A stretch of DNA of 64,000 nucleotides from Ktedonobacter robiniae. Lineage in GTDB: Bacteria; Chloroflexota; Ktedonobacteria; Ktedonobacterales; Ktedonobacteraceae. Position 1 is the first letter of the stretch. Every line of letters starts with the position of its first letter. The notes beneath the pieces were generated by a model. It ran no database searches and was not told where the DNA came from. It saw only the letters and a program-made list of their open reading frames with translations. The stretch lies in contig NZ_BNJG01000003.1 in assembly GCF_016587375.1 (NCBI RefSeq), forward strand, positions 310,001 through 374,000, written 5' to 3'. This document shows, in pieces, positions 34,945 to 43,508 of the stretch. Position numbers and translations under genes: made by a program.

Positions 34945-35549
34945 AGGTTAAGCTCCTTGTCACTATTTCAGTACGACAATGTAACCGAAAGCTATTCCCT
35001 CAACCTTGCAAATACTGAAGGAATAACCAACAAGCTTATAAGTATTCCATGCTCTCACATAAATAAACAAATGCACATATGTGCATACACACATGGTAGA
35101 AAGCAGATGTGCATTATTGTTCGGCAAGAACAACAGACAGATCACATGCCTTTCTACTAATCATATGATTAATAGCACACATGAAATGCTATGTGAGAGA
35201 TGGAGAGAAAGTATTGCCTTTTCACAAAACTTTGTAGCGCTGCACTACATTGAACAGCTAGAACTTAAAAGATTTACTATTTTCAATGCAAGCCGTCGAA
35301 AAATACTCGTATTCCTGGCAGAAAAATCGTGGTCGCATACTGATGTCTATCAGGCAATCCTGATACTGCTGCCTGTATTCCAAATCGGCTATAATTAAGC
35401 TATAATGTTCTGGCCAGGAAGTATAACCACCACCTTCTATTGACGCATCTCAATTCTTAATTCCCACTTGTAAGATTAATAATAGCATTTTCTTCTGACT
35501 TTTGTCAATGAATGATAATAGTTTTTTGCAGGAAAAGAGGTGCAGGGAA
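34945..35549. promoter_or_regulatory. Divergent AT-rich control region with two palindromes
   Basis: 600 bp between the importer and the ROK regulator, with no gene supported. It contains perfect palindromes ATGCACATATGTGCAT (35071-35086) and TAATCATATGATTA (35158-35171), candidate ROK operators. Single TATA-like tracts are too common here to call a promoter. Confidence 0.45.
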
Positions 35550-36767
35550 ATGCAACTACAACCTATCGGACGTAAAAAGATTCGTGCGATCAATCAAAAT
35601 ATGCTGCTTAATCTTATTCGCATGCATGCGCCCATCTCGCGCACACAATTGCAAAAAATCTCCGGCTTAAGCCAGGGGACGGTGGTGAGCTTAATTACAC
35701 AACTCATTGAGCGCGAGCTAGTCATCGAAACGGGCATGGCTGCCTCAACGGGTGGTAGAAAAGCAGGCCTGCTAGAACTCTCTCCCCAGGGGGCCTATGC
35801 CATTGGCGTTCACCTTATGGAGCACCATATAATTGCTGCTCTCCTGAATCTACAGGGAGAGATCCATACCATTGAGACTATTCCCCTGCACCTGCGCGAC
35901 CACGGAGAAGAGGCGGTCGCCCTGATCGCCTCATGCGTAGAGCAATTTATCGCAAAGAGTGGTATTCCCCGGCAAAAAATTATTGGTCTCGGCTGTGGAA
36001 TTTCGGGTCCCGTGAATCGCCTGACGGGCGTAAGCGTCGATAGCTGGATTCTCAATTGGCATCAAATTTCTATCCGCCAACCTCTGTCAGAGCGCCTGGG
36101 CATACCCATATTTGTTGAGAATGCAGTGAACTGCCTAGCGAGCTATGAGAAGCTCTATGGGCGAGGAGAAACATGTAGTGATTTCCTCGTTATCTCCCTG
36201 GGGCGAGGGCTGGGGCTGGCGACCGTCCTGAATCACGGTGTTTACAGGGGCACAAAAGGCATCGGGGCCGAATTTGGTCATATTCCTCTCTTCAACAATG
36301 GCCGCCTTTGTGAATGCGGCAACCAGGGCTGCCTGGAAGCATATGTGGCGGACTACGGCATTGTCGAAACCTACCGTGAACTGGGAGGAAACATCGAACC
36401 TCTCCAGCGTGAACAGGTGGACGAGCGTATCATCGATATCCTCTACAGGCGCGCACAAAATGGTGATGCCGCAGCCATTCTTGCCTTCCATCGTACCGGC
36501 AGATTTCTCGGGCTGGGAATCGCCTCACTCGTCAATCTCTATAATCCCGCCTGTATCATGATATACGGGGGAGCCGGCCATCGTATCGAACTCATGCGCA
36601 ACACGATGCATGCTACCCTGGAAAAACATATTTTCTCTCAGCTAGGACAGGGCCTAACTATGCATATCGATACAGATACAAACATGGACAACTGGGCGCG
36701 TGGAGCGGGCTGCCTCGCCTTGCAAGATTTTTTTGCACCTACGCTTTTTAACGAGCGAGCCTTGTAA
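35550..36767 (+). CDS. ROK family transcriptional regulator (NagC/XylR-like)
   Basis: 405 aa from ATG 35550; starts at 35502/35508 have no RBS. The N-terminal winged HTH (MLLNLIRMHAPISRTQLQKI, SGLSQGTVVSLITQLIEREL) ends in the linker STGGRKAGLLEL. The ROK sugar-kinase-like domain follows, with GLGCGISGPVNRLTG, GLATVLNHGVYRGTKGIGAE and the zinc motif CECGNQGCLEAY. Such proteins respond to sugars or sugar phosphates and repress uptake genes. Its divergent position makes the CUT1 importer the likely target. Confidence 0.9.
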   Translation: MQLQPIGRKKIRAINQNMLLNLIRMHAPISRTQLQKISGLSQGTVVSLITQLIERELVIETGMAASTGGRKAGLLELSPQGAYAIGVHLMEHHIIAALLNLQGEIHTIETIPLHLRDHGEEAVALIASCVEQFIAKSGIPRQKIIGLGCGISGPVNRLTGVSVDSWILNWHQISIRQPLSERLGIPIFVENAVNCLASYEKLYGRGETCSDFLVISLGRGLGLATVLNHGVYRGTKGIGAEFGHIPLFNNGRLCECGNQGCLEAYVADYGIVETYRELGGNIEPLQREQVDERIIDILYRRAQNGDAAAILAFHRTGRFLGLGIASLVNLYNPACIMIYGGAGHRIELMRNTMHATLEKHIFSQLGQGLTMHIDTDTNMDNWARGAGCLALQDFFAPTLFNERAL

Positions 36768-36843
36768 CAAGTGTAGCATGTAACAAGTATTCTAATGTAA
36801 CAAATATTACAATTCATTAACATTTGGATTAACTTGGATTAAC
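36763..36843 (+). promoter_or_regulatory. Short direct repeats upstream of the second ABC operon
   Basis: TGTAACAA occurs at 36763, 36779 and 36796, spaced 16-17 bp, the first overlapping the ROK stop. Tandem TTGGATTAAC at 36824-36833 and 36834-36843 follows. The phased spacing suggests binding sites for a regulator of the importer that starts at 36938. Confidence 0.45.
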
Positions 36844-36937
36844 TTTGGGCCTTTACAATGTGTAACGTGAGACATCCTCTCCAGCCTTTCGCTGCTCTAC
36901 TGCGAAATTTTCTTTATCTAAGGAGTTACACATCGTA

Positions 36938-38032
36938 ATGGGTATACACCTTGCCTTGGCACGCAGGTCACGTTTCAATGTATTATTTTTGCTCGCTTGT
37001 ATAGCGAGCTTACTTGTTGCCTGCGGCGGAAACACCTCCAACGCTGCATCAAATAACACGCAAAGCGCTGCCAGTTGTGATAAGCAAACAGGCTTCACGC
37101 TCTATTCGGCTATCGGCTATGACTCGGATGCCGCCAAAGCTTTCCAGAAACAGACGGGTATTCATGTCAAACTGGTCGACGATAGCACTGGCAACCTCCT
37201 GGCTAAGATCTCTGCTGAACGCAATAATCCTCAGTGGGATGTGACCTGGTTCGATGGCAATGTAACGATGCAGACCCTTGATGACCAGGGCTACTTGCTA
37301 AAATGGAACTCACCCAATATTAACAACTATACCACGCAGGGCATGAGCAACATTCCCAGCGATCACGCCTACTATCCTACGGGCCTTACCGCGGCTGGCG
37401 CCATCGTTTATAACACCAAGCATATCCCGGCCGCCGGACTCCCCAAGGACTGGCAGGATCTCACCAAACCCGAGTATAAAAACCTGCTCGCCGAAAATGA
37501 TCCCGCGTTCTCTGGACCCGCGTATCCCTTTATCTCGGGTGTCTCTCAGGTGATGGGCGGCGAGGATCAGGGCAAGCAGTTCTTCCAACAGCTCAAAGCC
37601 AATGGCGACAAAATCTTCCAGACAAACGATCCGACGTTGAATAGCGTCGAGTCGGGCGCGCGCGAGTTCGCGATTGTACAGGATAGCGCCTATTATGCCG
37701 CGAAAAAGGCTGGACAGCCTCTGGGCATTATCTATCCCACCTCTGGCGTTACCTCACTGCCCAGCGAGATTGGTATAGCCGCTAACAGCCGGCACAGTGC
37801 TTGCGCCCAGCAGTTTGTCAACTGGGTCCTCTCGTCCGCCGGCCAGACCGTGGCGATTAACCATGATCCTACGGATGGCGATACATACTTCGTTGAGATC
37901 ATCAAAGGGGTCACCCCTATCGTCTCTCGCCAGACAGATGGCATCAACTTTGTCACCCTGGACGTTCCCAAGTGGGCTAGTGTGGAGAATGAGCTAAAAC
38001 AATGGTTCCACAACAACATCGTTCGACAGTAA
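36938..38032 (+). CDS. Substrate-binding lipoprotein, Fe3+/2-aminoethylphosphonate type
   Basis: 364 aa. Signal and lipobox FLLACIASLLVACGGN. The mature protein resembles FbpA/PhnS-type binding proteins: FTLYSAIGYDSDAAKAFQKQ, NPQWDVTWFDGNVTMQTLD, HAYYPTGLTAAGAIVYNTKH and FAIVQDSAYYAAKKAGQP. WFDG near residue 107 is characteristic of the aminoethylphosphonate branch, but Fe3+ or thiamine cannot be excluded. First gene of a complete importer with its own permease and ATPase. Confidence 0.85.
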   Translation: MGIHLALARRSRFNVLFLLACIASLLVACGGNTSNAASNNTQSAASCDKQTGFTLYSAIGYDSDAAKAFQKQTGIHVKLVDDSTGNLLAKISAERNNPQWDVTWFDGNVTMQTLDDQGYLLKWNSPNINNYTTQGMSNIPSDHAYYPTGLTAAGAIVYNTKHIPAAGLPKDWQDLTKPEYKNLLAENDPAFSGPAYPFISGVSQVMGGEDQGKQFFQQLKANGDKIFQTNDPTLNSVESGAREFAIVQDSAYYAAKKAGQPLGIIYPTSGVTSLPSEIGIAANSRHSACAQQFVNWVLSSAGQTVAINHDPTDGDTYFVEIIKGVTPIVSRQTDGINFVTLDVPKWASVENELKQWFHNNIVRQ

Positions 38033-38046
38033 ACGATCAGGTGGCA

Positions 38047-39894
38047 ATGGAGGTTGGAGCAGAAGCTCCAGCCTCCAGGCCCTTACCTTTTTGGCACATC
38101 CTACTACGAAGAGGCAGCCAGTTCCTTATAATAGCACTTCCGCTGCTACTGCTGCTGCTCTTTGTGCTCTATCCTCTGGCCGCCATCATCCTCCAGAGTA
38201 TCTTTCCCCACATCTATGATCCGCTCCCCAACCTGGAGTTTAGCCTGAAAGCGCTTACGAAAGTCTTCTCTAACTCAGAAAACTACCTGGCTTTCTTCAA
38301 TTCGCTCTGGATAGGCCTGGTGACTGCACTCATCGCCTGTGCTTTAGGCACGCTGCTGGCGTTTCTCGCGAGGCGTACAGACCTACCGCTTCGCCGGAGC
38401 ATGGATACCCTGGTCTGGATCGTCTTCTTTACGCCCTCGTTCTTGCTTGGCGAGGCCTGGTCGCTGATCTTCATTCGCGGCGGCATACCCGATCAATACT
38501 TCCACTTCCCAGCGGCATTGATCAATGGTTTCTTCTCGCCTGCTGGGGTGATCTTCATTCTCAGCCTAAAGAGCTTTCCCTACGTCTACCTTTCTGTGAC
38601 AGCGGCTCTGCACTGGCTAGGTTCAGAGTTTGAGGATGCGGCTCGTATCCTGGGCGCTCGTAGTTGGCGCGCATGGCTCTCCATCAACATGCCACTCCTC
38701 CTGCCCGCTATCCTGGCGGCAGGGCTGATCGTGTTTGCCGAGGCTCTCTCTGACTTTGGTACAGCGGCCACCATCGCCCAAAGTTCGAATGTGATCCTTG
38801 TCACTTATCAAATCTATACATCGATCAACACCTCGCCGGTTGATTTTGAGCTAGCGGCCTCTCTCTCGCTCTTCTTGTTTATCGCTATCAGCCTGGCGCT
38901 CCTGCTCCAGTCGGCCGTACTGCGCACGCGTTCCTTCCAGGTTATCAGCGGCAAGAACAAGCCTGCCCATACGCTCACGCTGGGTGCCTGGAAATGGCCT
39001 GCGACCATCTTTTGCATCGCGGTCTTCGTAATCGCATTGCTGGTTCCATTGAGTATGTGCCTGGTATTATCGTTACTGCATGCCTTCGGACAAGGTCTGA
39101 CAGCCAACAACTGGACTCTGGATAACTATACGGCGGTCCTGGCACATGGCTCCGACGACCTGGATGCCTTGCTGCGTACGCTCTGGCTCGCCCTGACAAA
39201 CGCCTCAGTCACCGCTCTGGTGGGCTTGCCGCTGGCCTTTATCATTAAGCGCACGCAGATACCTGGTCGCCAGATACTTAGCCTCGTGACACTGCTTATG
39301 ATTGCCGTGCCGGGCATCATTCTTGCCTGCGGCTATATCTTTGCCTGGAACGCTCCCTACCTGGAGTATATTGGCATCGGTGGCGCGACCGGTGTCCAAT
39401 TCTATGGCACGGTCTGGATCCTGCTAGCAGCCTACGTTGGGGGTAGCCTGCCCTATGCCACGCGTTTAGGCTCGGGCGCGCTGGATCAAATCGGACAAAC
39501 AATGCTCGAAACGGCGCGTGTCCAGGGGGCAAGCCTCCCTCAACTGCTGATGCGCATCGTTGTACCGCTCCTGCGCTCAAGCTTGGTCTCCATCTGGTTA
39601 CTGGTCTTTACCGGGACTATGTTTGAGCTAGCCGCCTCCGAGCTTCTTTATCCACCCGGACAGCCAACGATGCCTGTACGCATCATTGCTCTCTTCGATA
39701 CCTTTAAGCTAGGTCCCGGCATGGCGCTGGCGATGCTCAATATCGGCCTCGTCACCCTGACCCTCATCATCATACGTTTCCTTCCCTGGCTCGCTCGCCA
39801 GGTGACGCAAACACAAGTGCGGAGAAAACCCATTTATGTACCTGAAGATCAAGCAACTGAGCAAGAGCTACGGATCACGACCAGTCGTATCTAA
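38047..39894 (+). CDS. Fused double permease of an Fe3+/phosphonate-type ABC importer
   Basis: 615 aa from ATG 38047 (AGGTGG upstream); ATG 38002 would overlap the previous gene without an RBS. About twelve membrane helices in two halves, each with an EAA loop: EFEDAARILGARSWRAWLSI and TMLETARVQGASLPQLLMRI. This fused FbpB/ThiP-like architecture is usual for iron, thiamine and aminoethylphosphonate importers. It starts 14 bp after the binding-protein stop and overlaps the ATPase gene by 59 bp. Confidence 0.9.
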   Translation: MEVGAEAPASRPLPFWHILLRRGSQFLIIALPLLLLLLFVLYPLAAIILQSIFPHIYDPLPNLEFSLKALTKVFSNSENYLAFFNSLWIGLVTALIACALGTLLAFLARRTDLPLRRSMDTLVWIVFFTPSFLLGEAWSLIFIRGGIPDQYFHFPAALINGFFSPAGVIFILSLKSFPYVYLSVTAALHWLGSEFEDAARILGARSWRAWLSINMPLLLPAILAAGLIVFAEALSDFGTAATIAQSSNVILVTYQIYTSINTSPVDFELAASLSLFLFIAISLALLLQSAVLRTRSFQVISGKNKPAHTLTLGAWKWPATIFCIAVFVIALLVPLSMCLVLSLLHAFGQGLTANNWTLDNYTAVLAHGSDDLDALLRTLWLALTNASVTALVGLPLAFIIKRTQIPGRQILSLVTLLMIAVPGIILACGYIFAWNAPYLEYIGIGGATGVQFYGTVWILLAAYVGGSLPYATRLGSGALDQIGQTMLETARVQGASLPQLLMRIVVPLLRSSLVSIWLLVFTGTMFELAASELLYPPGQPTMPVRIIALFDTFKLGPGMALAMLNIGLVTLTLIIIRFLPWLARQVTQTQVRRKPIYVPEDQATEQELRITTSRI

Positions 39895-40933
39895 TGTGGA
39901 TATGACGATGGAAGAGGGAGAGATCCTCTCCCTCCTGGGACCATCTGGCTGTGGTAAGACCACGATTCTTAGAATGCTTGCGGGTCTCATCACACCCACG
40001 AGTGGTTCTATCGAGGTAGGTGGTCGCGTCTTCTATGATGGGTCACGTGAACTGCCCGTCGAGGAGCGCGACCTGGGCATGGTCTTTCAAGATTATGCGC
40101 TCTGGCCTCATATGACCGTGTTCAATAATATTGCCTTTGGCCTGCAACTACGGCGTAAGCCACGCGCTTACATCAAAAAACGCGTCGAAGAGTTACTTGA
40201 GCTGGTGAATCTGCCGGGTATGGGAACGCGTTACCCGTATCAGCTCTCGGGAGGTCAACAACAGCGTGTATCGGTGGCACGCGCCCTGGCAACAGCCCCG
40301 CGCCTGCTCCTCCTCGACGAGCCTCTTTCGAGCCTGGATACATCTCTGCGCGAGACCATGGGGGCCGAACTCGTTCAGCTCTTTAAACAACTCAAGATTA
40401 CCGCCATCAATGTCACACACGATCAAAACGAGGCCATGAGCATGTCGGATCGTATTGTTGTGCTACGTGATGGTCAGATTCAGCAGGTTGGCACACCTAC
40501 CGATCTCTATCTACAGCCTACCAATAAGTTTGTGGCCTCATTTATGGGTCCAGTGAATACCCTTCAAGGACAGCTTATGCAGCAGGCAGAAAGCACCTTA
40601 CATGTTCAACTCGACAAGCACTATTTTGACAATCTCACGATGCTTGGCTCACCTCACCAGGCCAGCCATACTCTGCACGTTGATCAGCAGGTCCATCTCA
40701 TCTGCCGCCCGGCCAATACCTTGCTGCATCCAGAAGTTCCTCACGGTGAGCATCCTAACATCTTCGCTGGCACCGTTACCTATTCATCCTTTGTTGGAGG
40801 ACGCTGGCGAACGCTGGTAGAGGTAGGGAATGGAGAGAAACAGCATATCCAGGCCTTCGCCGCATCACAGTACCAGCCCCAGGCCAATGTGTGGGTGGAG
40901 CTCCCTCCAGAACACTGCCTGGTTGTACCATAA
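39836..40933 (+). CDS. ABC transporter ATPase of the Fe3+/phosphonate-type importer
   Basis: 365 aa. Walker A LLGPSGCGKTTILRMLAG, Q-loop VFQDYALWPHMTVFNN, signature YQLSGGQQQRVSVARALATA, Walker B LLLLDEPLSSLD and switch His in NVTHDQNEAMSMSD. The C-terminal 120 residues form a TOBE-like regulatory domain. Translation starts inside the permease gene (GGAG upstream of ATG 39836), implying coupled synthesis. Confidence 0.93.
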   Translation: MYLKIKQLSKSYGSRPVVSNVDMTMEEGEILSLLGPSGCGKTTILRMLAGLITPTSGSIEVGGRVFYDGSRELPVEERDLGMVFQDYALWPHMTVFNNIAFGLQLRRKPRAYIKKRVEELLELVNLPGMGTRYPYQLSGGQQQRVSVARALATAPRLLLLDEPLSSLDTSLRETMGAELVQLFKQLKITAINVTHDQNEAMSMSDRIVVLRDGQIQQVGTPTDLYLQPTNKFVASFMGPVNTLQGQLMQQAESTLHVQLDKHYFDNLTMLGSPHQASHTLHVDQQVHLICRPANTLLHPEVPHGEHPNIFAGTVTYSSFVGGRWRTLVEVGNGEKQHIQAFAASQYQPQANVWVELPPEHCLVVP

Positions 40934-41228
40934 AGGGCCAGCAAAGACATTCTAGCGCTACCTCGATTTCTGTGCCATTTCATGCTACACTGCTATAGTA
41001 GGATGACTAAACATCCAGAGCGAGCTTACCCAGAGCGAGCTTACAAATCACATAGCGCATGTTTTGTGGCAAATGGTGGATTGATAATAGCACAACACCT
41101 ATGCTAGAGAGGATATGCCCTCCCCATACACACTCCTCATAGAAGACTAATGTCCCGATATTCTCCATTCAGATAGGCTGGCCTTCCAAGATACTATCTG
41201 GATGCGGAAAGGAAAGAGAGGCAACGTC
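40934..41228. other. Intergenic region with a 15-bp tandem repeat
   Basis: No gene supported. CCAGAGCGAGCTTAC is repeated exactly twice in tandem at 41015-41029 and 41030-41044. Confidence 0.5.
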
Positions 41229-41576
41229 ATGACTTGGACTGTACAGGCTATTGAACGAGCGCAGAGAACTGTTCAGGCAACCGAAGTCCTTCGCCAACAT
41301 GCGGCAACCATTGCCAATGTCTGTAGCGAGACAGAGGGAAATCAGATTATCGTAGCCATGGTCGAGGTGGATGGCTCCTTCGCTGGCACACAGGTTATTC
41401 CCCGTGCTGAACTACAAAATCAACTGGAGATTCTTGAGATCCAGGAACATAAGTGGGTGCTTGCGCTCTCCCCCAGCTCTTCCATTCATGACATTGAACG
41501 ACGCTGTGCTGATATCGGCTACTTCGCCAATCGCAGGCGCTCCGCCATCCAGCGTCGCCTGGATCAACAGCACTAG
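41229..41576 (+). CDS. Small hypothetical protein (115 aa)
   Basis: 115 aa from ATG 41229 (AAAGAGAGG upstream). An N-terminal helix (AIERAQRTVQATEVLRQHAA) is followed by an alpha/beta section (NQIIVAMVEVDGSFAGTQVI) and a basic C-terminal helix. No membrane segment and no motif I recognise. A 17-bp hairpin follows, supporting a monocistronic unit. Confidence 0.55.
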   Translation: MTWTVQAIERAQRTVQATEVLRQHAATIANVCSETEGNQIIVAMVEVDGSFAGTQVIPRAELQNQLEILEIQEHKWVLALSPSSSIHDIERRCADIGYFANRRRSAIQRRLDQQH

Positions 41577-41614
41577 CACTCACTCCTGCGCAATTACAGC
41601 ATAGTTAATAGTCA

Positions 41615-41658
41615 TAACAGGAGAGAACTATCTCACCCGATATAGTTCTCTCCTGTTA
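41615..41658 (+). terminator. Hairpin with 17-bp arms after the small protein gene
   Basis: TAACAGGAGAGAACTAT at 41615-41631 and its exact complement at 41642-41658, loop 10 nt. It sits 39 bp after the stop; no strong U-tract follows. Confidence 0.65.
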
Positions 41659-41828
41659 CCTCTGCTTACCAGACTATTCCCCTTTACGCCATGATACGGC
41701 TTGTATTCTTAAACCTACCTCGCCAATGGACATCTCCACGTTCACTGGCTTCGGCGAAGAGACCCGCGTTGCCGAACTGGCCGCCAGGGGAGGCGAAGAA
41801 CTACTGGCCCATCCCGCTGGGATGATCC

Positions 41829-42263
41829 TCAACCTTCTTCCGAGGTCTCGTTTGCTGCCAGGTCACCGGAGAGCAGGATGGTGTTTCCGTCGGGGTCGTC
41901 GATCAGTGCAAAGTACATCCCGAAGGAGGTCTTGTAGGGAGCACGGCGGCCCTGGTAGCCAAAACCGGTAAGTTCCGCGTACTTTGTATCCACGGCGTCC
42001 TGCGTCTCCAGGTAGAATTCCAGAACAGAGCGATAGCTATCGGCCGCTTCCAGGTGTTCTGGCTCATCCCTGCTGACAAACCCGGGGTCCCAACGAGAAG
42101 GATCGGAGTCCAGGAAGAAGGTCAGCCCGCTTCCCATCTTAACTCCGACATGCGTCTGTTTTTCGCTCCCCTCGGGAATGTCCAGACCAAGCCGCCGATA
42201 AAATTCCAGTGCTTTGCCCATATCATGGGTGATCAGGCCAAGCATATAGAGTTCAAGTGCCAT
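41829..42263 (-). CDS. VOC (glyoxalase/bleomycin-resistance) superfamily protein
   Basis: 144 aa with AAAGGA upstream of ATG 42263. Two beta-alpha-beta-beta-beta modules: ELYMLGLITHDMGKALEFYR at the start and TSFGMYFALIDDPDGNTILL near the end. Metal ligands of glyoxalase I are not all evident, so it may be a binding or resistance protein. It is followed by an AraC regulator on the same strand upstream, which may control it. Confidence 0.8.
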   Translation of the reverse strand: MALELYMLGLITHDMGKALEFYRRLGLDIPEGSEKQTHVGVKMGSGLTFFLDSDPSRWDPGFVSRDEPEHLEAADSYRSVLEFYLETQDAVDTKYAELTGFGYQGRRAPYKTSFGMYFALIDDPDGNTILLSGDLAANETSEEG

Positions 42264-42404
42264 GATGCGTATTCCTTTCGCTTCATATGAATGACATGAG
42301 CGTTCAATCTCGCTTTGCCATCAACTTCGTGTCTCTATGATAGAGCGAAAGGAAGAAGGGAATCTTGCCTATTCTTGCGCATCCTGGTACAAATATGCGC
42401 GGAT

Positions 42405-43337
42405 TTACTCCTGCTGCCGAAAGCCTCGTGGAGTGAGGCCGAGATAACGCTTGAAGATCCGGGTCAAATGGCTCTGGTTGGCGAATCCACTCTCTAATGC
42501 AATGTACGCAAGGGGGTCATCAGTCTTTTTGAGCAGATGTTGTGCTCGCTCAACCCGCTGGCGCAGCACAAATTGGTGTGGACTCTCCCCCATGGTCTGC
42601 CGGAATAAGCGGGCAAAATGATAGGAACTGAAGCCAGCCTGTTGGGCCAGGGCCTCCAGTGTGAGATCCTGGCTAAGGTGAGCTTGAATGAAGTCTGTCA
42701 CGCGTTGCACTTGCTGGCGTGTCAGCCCCTGTGACCTCTCTTGTATTTGCATTGGCGCACATGTATAATGCTGCAAGAGGTGTACTGCGAGCATCTGGGC
42801 CGCAGTTTGGGCATAGAGTTTTCCCGCAGGGGTCGGCTGTTCCAGCTCTCGCCACAACGCAAACCCGATCTGTGTCAGCAAGGGATCCTGGAAACCTGAG
42901 CGCCCGATCAGCGTGAGGCGAGCGGGATCATAGTCAGCCACCTCCTCCACAGTTCGCGCAAACAGATCTTTCCTCAAATGGAGGTGGAGAGTCTGCGTTG
43001 GTTCGGAGGTCAGGCTGTTCCAGCGCAACTCGCTGGACACGCTCCCATCGGGAGCCAGCATCAGATCTTCCGCACGCATGATCCCTCCCTTCCAGGAGCC
43101 ATTCACAGGCCGACGCTCCATATACATCGCCCCGCCAGCGAACAGCACCAGGGGAATATAGGGCATGTCAGGGTCAGACTCAATGAACCCCTCAAACTGC
43201 ATTGGCTCATGATATGCACGCGCAACCAGTCCATCCCAACCCATCTCCTCGCTAGAGAGAAAAAGTATTGGAGGAGTCGGCTCATCCGAATGTGCTGGTA
43301 GAGATGTGCGCCGAGAAACCGCAAACTTTTCAGCCAA
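42405..43337 (-). CDS. AraC family transcriptional regulator
   Basis: 310 aa, apparently from TTG 43337 with GAGGGAC upstream; no good ATG exists before residue 30. The N-terminal domain is cupin-like. The C-terminal 100 residues hold the two AraC helix-turn-helices: LTLEALAQQAGFSSYHFARL, then FRQTMGESPHQFV, and PLAYIALESGFANQSHLTRI, then FKRYLGLTPRGFRQ. It lies upstream of the VOC gene on the same strand with a 141-bp gap. Effector unknown. Confidence 0.88.
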   Translation of the reverse strand: MAEKFAVSRRTSLPAHSDEPTPPILFLSSEEMGWDGLVARAYHEPMQFEGFIESDPDMPYIPLVLFAGGAMYMERRPVNGSWKGGIMRAEDLMLAPDGSVSSELRWNSLTSEPTQTLHLHLRKDLFARTVEEVADYDPARLTLIGRSGFQDPLLTQIGFALWRELEQPTPAGKLYAQTAAQMLAVHLLQHYTCAPMQIQERSQGLTRQQVQRVTDFIQAHLSQDLTLEALAQQAGFSSYHFARLFRQTMGESPHQFVLRQRVERAQHLLKKTDDPLAYIALESGFANQSHLTRIFKRYLGLTPRGFRQQE

Positions 43338-43508
43338 AGTAGTCCCTCACTTTTTTTACTCCATACACATTAAGTTAAGAGTTTCCCCGTCCATGCACGA
43401 GTGGATTACGCGAGAAGCTCGCCGTCCATACAGGTGTGAAAGATATGTGTGCCCTTCAGAAGCATTTCCTTTCGCACCTGCATGGGCGTGGGAATTAAGC
43501 AACTTCTC

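Noticed and set aside
41659..41828. Possible protein remnant on either strand (minus frame FFASPGGQFGNAGLFAEASE)
   Set aside because: Both strands have short open frames and no family could be recognised, so orientation and identity are undecided.
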